Below, one piece after another: positions 60,147-64,000 of a stretch of DNA of 64,000 bases; position 1 is the first letter of the stretch, and the number at the start of each line of letters is the position of its first letter. The DNA comes from Nautilus pompilius (taxonomy: Eukaryota > Mollusca > Cephalopoda > Nautilida > Nautilidae): the NCBI GenBank assembly GCA_018389105.1, contig JACATO010001103.1:62001-126000 (forward strand). The letters run 5' to 3'. Below the pieces are notes generated by a model. The model was not told the origin of the DNA. It did not search any database and worked only from the letters and a program-made list of their open reading frames with translations. The position numbers and the translations under genes were made by a program.

Positions 60147-60720
60147 CAGTTGTCCCCCGGTATTCGCGGGGGTTACGTCCCTTGAGCACCCGCGAAAAGT
60201 GAAAAACCGCGAATATTGGACGAGGTCCATATAAATGCGTATAATCGTCAAAATATAACGTAAAATATAACTAAAAAAATATAAGTAAATATATAATAAT
60301 AATTTAATAAAAAATACAACACTCAGAGAAACACTCGAGATAGCTACTCGTGGTAAACTGGGATGATGCGGGGCTGCATCTTCCTGAGACAGCGCCTCGT
60401 GGGCAGCAGCCAATCAGCAGCGAGGAGAAATGAATAACGCTCTTTGATTGGCTACTTTCAAACCTCCAGCCAATAGCGTTTATTTTATATCGATATTTTG
60501 CTGAGTTTACGCTAGTATTTATATTACAAAATTAGTAAATTATATTGTTATTAATAATTTAGCATGAAAAAATATATATTGCCACGAAAAAAGCCATAAA
60601 AAATCTCGGAAGATATTTGCGATTCCGCGAATATGCGGGGGTTTCCACGAACAATTATTAGTTAGGTTCTGAGGAAAATTCCGCGAATAACCGAGGCCGC
60701 GATTACGAGGGGGTCGACTG
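60147..60720. mobile_element. pogo/Tigger-like MITE, 574 bp, TA target duplication
   Basis: The left end 'cagttgtcccccggtattcg' and the inverted right end 'cagtcgaccccctcgtaatc' form terminal inverted repeats. TA dinucleotides flank both (60145-60146, 60721-60722). CAGT...CCC ends rich in 'attcgcgg' and a TA duplication fit Tc1/mariner-superfamily pogo/Tigger elements. It has no transposase and is AT-rich inside, so it is non-autonomous. Confidence 0.75.
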
Positions 60721-61572
60721 TATATATAAAACTATACATAAAACCTCATTTTTGTCAATAGATAATTTTTTTTACTATTATACACATGGGTCCAGTCGGT
60801 AGGAGAAAGATGAAACAAACTGAATTGTTGCTCCTAAAAATTGGAAGTAGTTCAACTGCTATCACGAACATCAGCAGAGTCGGCAGATCCGGGGCCACCC
60901 TTTCAAAAACAGTAGAACGTAAAGCAAAAAAGTTAAAAAATGTATAATATAAATATCATCATTGCATATTTTAGTAATTTAATATATATTACTCATTTTA
61001 GATCATCAAATGATGGCTGAAAGAAGAAACCAGCATAATTAAATTGGTGCAGCAACTGTAAGCTGAAAGTTTTCGACGCGAAGCAGAGGCAAACATTGCA
61101 AAGACGACATCCTGTTGGGAACAATTTGTACACTTGTTGGTGCTGGTGAAGAGCCGGCACACGATATTCTGTCTCCATCTAATGATAAAAGTGGACAGGA
61201 TAGGCTAGACATTCAAGAAAACAGATTCTCCGTTCAACTTCAACATGGACAGGACAACTTAACAAGAAGCCAAAGAATCAGTCCAAAACGGAGATGGACA
61301 GGATGACTTAAAGTCACAGTCGCAGATCCGGTTAATGAAACACCTGTTTCGGCTGAAGCCCTACTTGATATTGTTACTGTTGTTGAAAGATCGAGCAACA
61401 CAGTAAGATCCTCATTGTTGCAATGGTATTACAAGCGATGATGTCGATTACTAGATTCCAAAAGGTCCATATGACTGTCAAAATGATGAATTCTACTTTG
61501 AACAGTTTTAGCGAAATGTTAGCGACCAATCTCGAAGTTTAACAAAAACACATTATTATGGAAGTGTCATGA

Positions 61573-62670
61573 ATGCGACTTTACTCACCGACAACGGGAA
61601 AGGTGTATTGCTTGTACTGCAAATTTTGGTTGACCAGCAGGTCATCACAGTTCACAATGGATAGATTTTGTGATTCGTCCAATGCCGGTAGAGTGATAAA
61701 ATATCACGAAACAGTGCTGAGCATTGTCATGCCATCTTTACATATTTCACAGAAGCGAATGCAAAAAGTTGTATTAATGAAGATATTAAGAAGCAACAAG
61801 AATAGACAACACCAGAAATCGCAAAATACGAAACGACAAGCAGGAGAATGTGATGCAGATCATATTGAAGTTTCAGCAGCTCAAAGATTTCATGTTCAAA
61901 CATTTCTTGTGATAGTTGTCAAAGTTCTTGCTCCCTCGTAGCAGCGTCGACTGGCACAGACACGGATATGCCGGCCCGGTGGGGGCAGGTGGTAGCGGTT
62001 AGCTCCGTAAGGGGACCGTTGCTCCTGTACCGGGTTCGATCCCAGGTTGGGGTCGGAGGAGACTCGTCGCTGATGATCGCCATAGCGTGAAACAGCTGTA
62101 CGGCATTTCCTTGGTGTCCGACTTGAGAGAGACCTCCTGGGTCCTTGGGGCCCACGGTGTCGGGGGACCGGGCCGCTTGTCGGCTCGACGAACATCTGTC
62201 AGTTACGAGGAGGACTCGGCATTTGGACGTCCAACTCGCTTAACAACAACAACAACAACAACAAGACACGGATATCGGAAAACTTCGCATCTTTAGAACT
62301 CAGTAATACGGAACAGATAGTACTGCATGATGCGCGTTTGATGAAATGTATTCAGAAGATTTGATGCAGTTTGTGTCGAAGAACTTCACAATTTCCTGAA
62401 TTTGCATGTTATGAGAACATTGACAGAAACAAGCTGTTTTGTGGAATACTTGCAGACGAATGAACCTGTGAAAACAATTTCCTAAATATTGGCATTACTT
62501 TACGCATGTTTTAGACTCTTCCAATTACGGCTTGTGAAGGTGAAGGCTCATTATTAAAGAGGAAGATCATCAAAAGTCGACAACGAGCGAAAATGAATCA
62601 GAAAAGGCTAAACCCACTGTCGTTAATGTCTGTTGAGAATGATACCGCTGTTTTCTCACATTTGAAGATA
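61573..62670 (+). pseudogene. hAT-type transposase remnant, interrupted by a SINE
   Basis: The 5' part encodes a zinc-finger-like 'GKVYCLYCKFW' with 'FTMDRFCDSSNAGRVIKYHE' (about 61606-61710), as in TTF-type or ZMYM1-like hAT transposases. The 3' part, 62518-62650, encodes 'LPITACEGEGSLLKRKIIKS' and 'MNQKRLNPLSLMSVENDTAV', the hAT C-terminal dimerisation signature. Between them the frame is broken by stops and by the SINE at 61970-62263. The catalytic middle is mostly missing. Related text may start as early as about 60800. No terminal repeats were found. Confidence 0.6.
61970..62263 (+). repeat. Full-length tRNA-derived SINE (family B) with (AAC)n tail and 12-bp target duplication
   Basis: This GC-rich 294-base element has an A-box-like 'tagcggttagc' (about 61992-62002), a B box 'gggttcgatcc' (about 62032-62042) and a unique body, and ends in (AAC)n. 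It is flanked by identical 'agacacggatat' copies at 61958-61969 and 62264-62275, so the insertion limits are exact. The short ORFs on both strands here are by-products. Confidence 0.9.
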
Positions 62671-63054
62671 TTCTTCTGATATTTTTATCAACGAAACTAC
62701 TGACATATATATATATAATATTCTTTTCCATTGCTCAGCCAAACCAAATAAATAATTTTTTCGTATATCGATTTTTTGATTTTATTCTACCTCTATTCTA
62801 CCCCCTTAGCTGTTTATGGTTAAGGCCATAAAATTTTATTTAGAATATGGCGCCATATTTATTTAATCCTTCCTGCGTATCACTAATACTGATTTTACAG
62901 TTGTTACCTTTTATGTGTGGAAGTCTGTAAAAGGTATTTCATAAATTTATTTCAAAATATATAAACAGTTTTAAAATAATAACAAGCAACAAAAAAATGA
63001 CATCTTCGAAAGTCTCTTTGTTTACTTATTGTTAGGTTAAAAAGCATGTGATTA

Positions 63055-63320
63055 TAGCTATATAGAATGCATAATAATAGCAAAAGAGAAAACTGTGCTT
63101 GCGTAGGTAATTTTTCTCGCTTTATCACAGGAACCAGATTATATTAATTAATCACTATTTAAAATATAATAATACTTTAACCTCGTTTTATAAATTTATG
63201 CCATTACATTTCATGAAATAGTATTATAATTACTTATTATTAGTGTGTTGTTTCGCTAACCCTTTAGTAGAAACAATTAGTACTTCAGTACTTATTACTA
63301 TATTTTTGCTTAACTGAAGA
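63055..63320 (-). repeat. AT-rich repeat, right copy of an inverted pair
   Basis: This is the reverse complement of the repeat at 57864-58085, including 'aacctcgttttataaattta' (63180-63199) and 'tatcacaggaaccag' (63123-63137). Confidence 0.7.
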
Positions 63321-64000
63321 AAAGAAAAGGAAAGAAAGAATTAAAATTATTAATATAGTTAATTCTGACAGGGTATAATATCAGGATGTTAAAAGATGCA
63401 ATGTAAAATTACAATGTGTCTGGTGGAGCTTCGTCGAGACGTGATGATTGCTTTTAATTCCTCTACATTAAAAATATATAGCAATAATCTGCTTGAAAAT
63501 GTCGTGTGTTATCTTTACGTTAATCAAACAAGAAATGCCTGTCAAGCTTATATTTTTTAACTTTTGTCTTTCTCCAACTGACCGAATTTTTTCATTCATA
63601 CAAATTCGCGTTTCTCTCATTTTTAATTGCTCGAGTTTGGAGAAAATATATACGTAGAATCAGAAGATAAATCCGGTTGCATTTACACTGTCTTTCTTGT
63701 CGTAAAGCTCAAACAGGAAATGGTTAATGACAGCTATTTTCTTTGGCGTTCATCAAACCAGGAACGGTTGTGCGCGTGTTGTGGACGCACATAAAACTAC
63801 TGATATAATTACTATTGTTATTTTTTAAATGATGCCTTATAAGCACGAGAAGAATCTGGAGAAAGCCTGGCAGCGGCAGATCTGTATGTAATAAAGATAG
63901 TTCTAGTCTGTTACAGATATCTGTACGTTCAGATTAAAGAAGCTAAAGAAATATCGTACTTTTTATCTTTTGATAGAGAAAGTTCGTTCACGTCCAAAGG
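63321..64000. other. No feature seen
   Basis: Mixed AT-rich sequence to the window edge; I see no ORF, repeat or signal that I can support. Confidence 0.4.

Noticed and set aside
61896..62296. Overlapping ORFs on both strands
   Set aside because: They lie within the GC-rich SINE and follow from its composition.

Overview
The window is animal nuclear DNA: AT-rich, intron-rich, and crowded with tRNA-derived SINEs, DNA-transposon remnants and simple repeats. The one gene I can identify with certainty is an invertebrate-type troponin T on the minus strand. Its coding exons run from 38606 down to 12664 and its 5' UTR reaches at least 43646. Troponin T means a muscle-bearing bilaterian, and the sequence is protostome-like. 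It lacks the long poly-glutamate tail of insect proteins, so a non-insect protostome such as a mollusc or chelicerate is plausible. The sequence alone does not settle the phylum.

Layout. 1-1740 is a degenerate AT-rich tandem array, probably intronic. 1830-9582 (+) holds the last six coding exons of a long coiled-coil protein that I do not recognise; its 5' part lies left of the window. Its introns carry SINE pieces and a decayed, repeat-type ORF (5995-6730). At 10.5-11.8 kb there is an unassigned minus-strand two-exon ORF and a competing plus-strand exon candidate. 12.1-43.6 kb (-) is troponin T: 12 coding exons, 326 residues, introns up to 8.4 kb. One intron uses a GC donor, and two tiny in-frame exons encode optional acidic segments near the N-terminus. 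A 29-bp minisatellite, a Ty3/gypsy-like fragment, several MITEs and trinucleotide arrays sit in its introns. 43.6-50 kb is upstream or 5' intron sequence with possible further UTR exons. Around 50.2 kb there is a CpG-richer block with paired ETS-like and YY1-like motifs that resembles a TATA-less promoter.

50.4-64 kb has no gene I can support. It holds a GC-rich retroposon-like block (55.73-56.13 kb), a decayed CR1-like LINE reverse transcriptase (56.55-57.86 kb, minus), a pogo/Tigger-like MITE with TA duplication (60147-60720), and a hAT transposase remnant (61.57-62.67 kb) split by a full SINE with a 12-bp target-site duplication. A pair of similar AT-rich repeats in inverted orientation lies at about 57.86-58.08 and 63.06-63.32 kb.

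The plus-strand coiled-coil gene and troponin T converge on each other. Nothing in the sequence suggests they work together. Exon borders were read by eye from splice signals and reading-phase continuity; no transcript or database check was possible.
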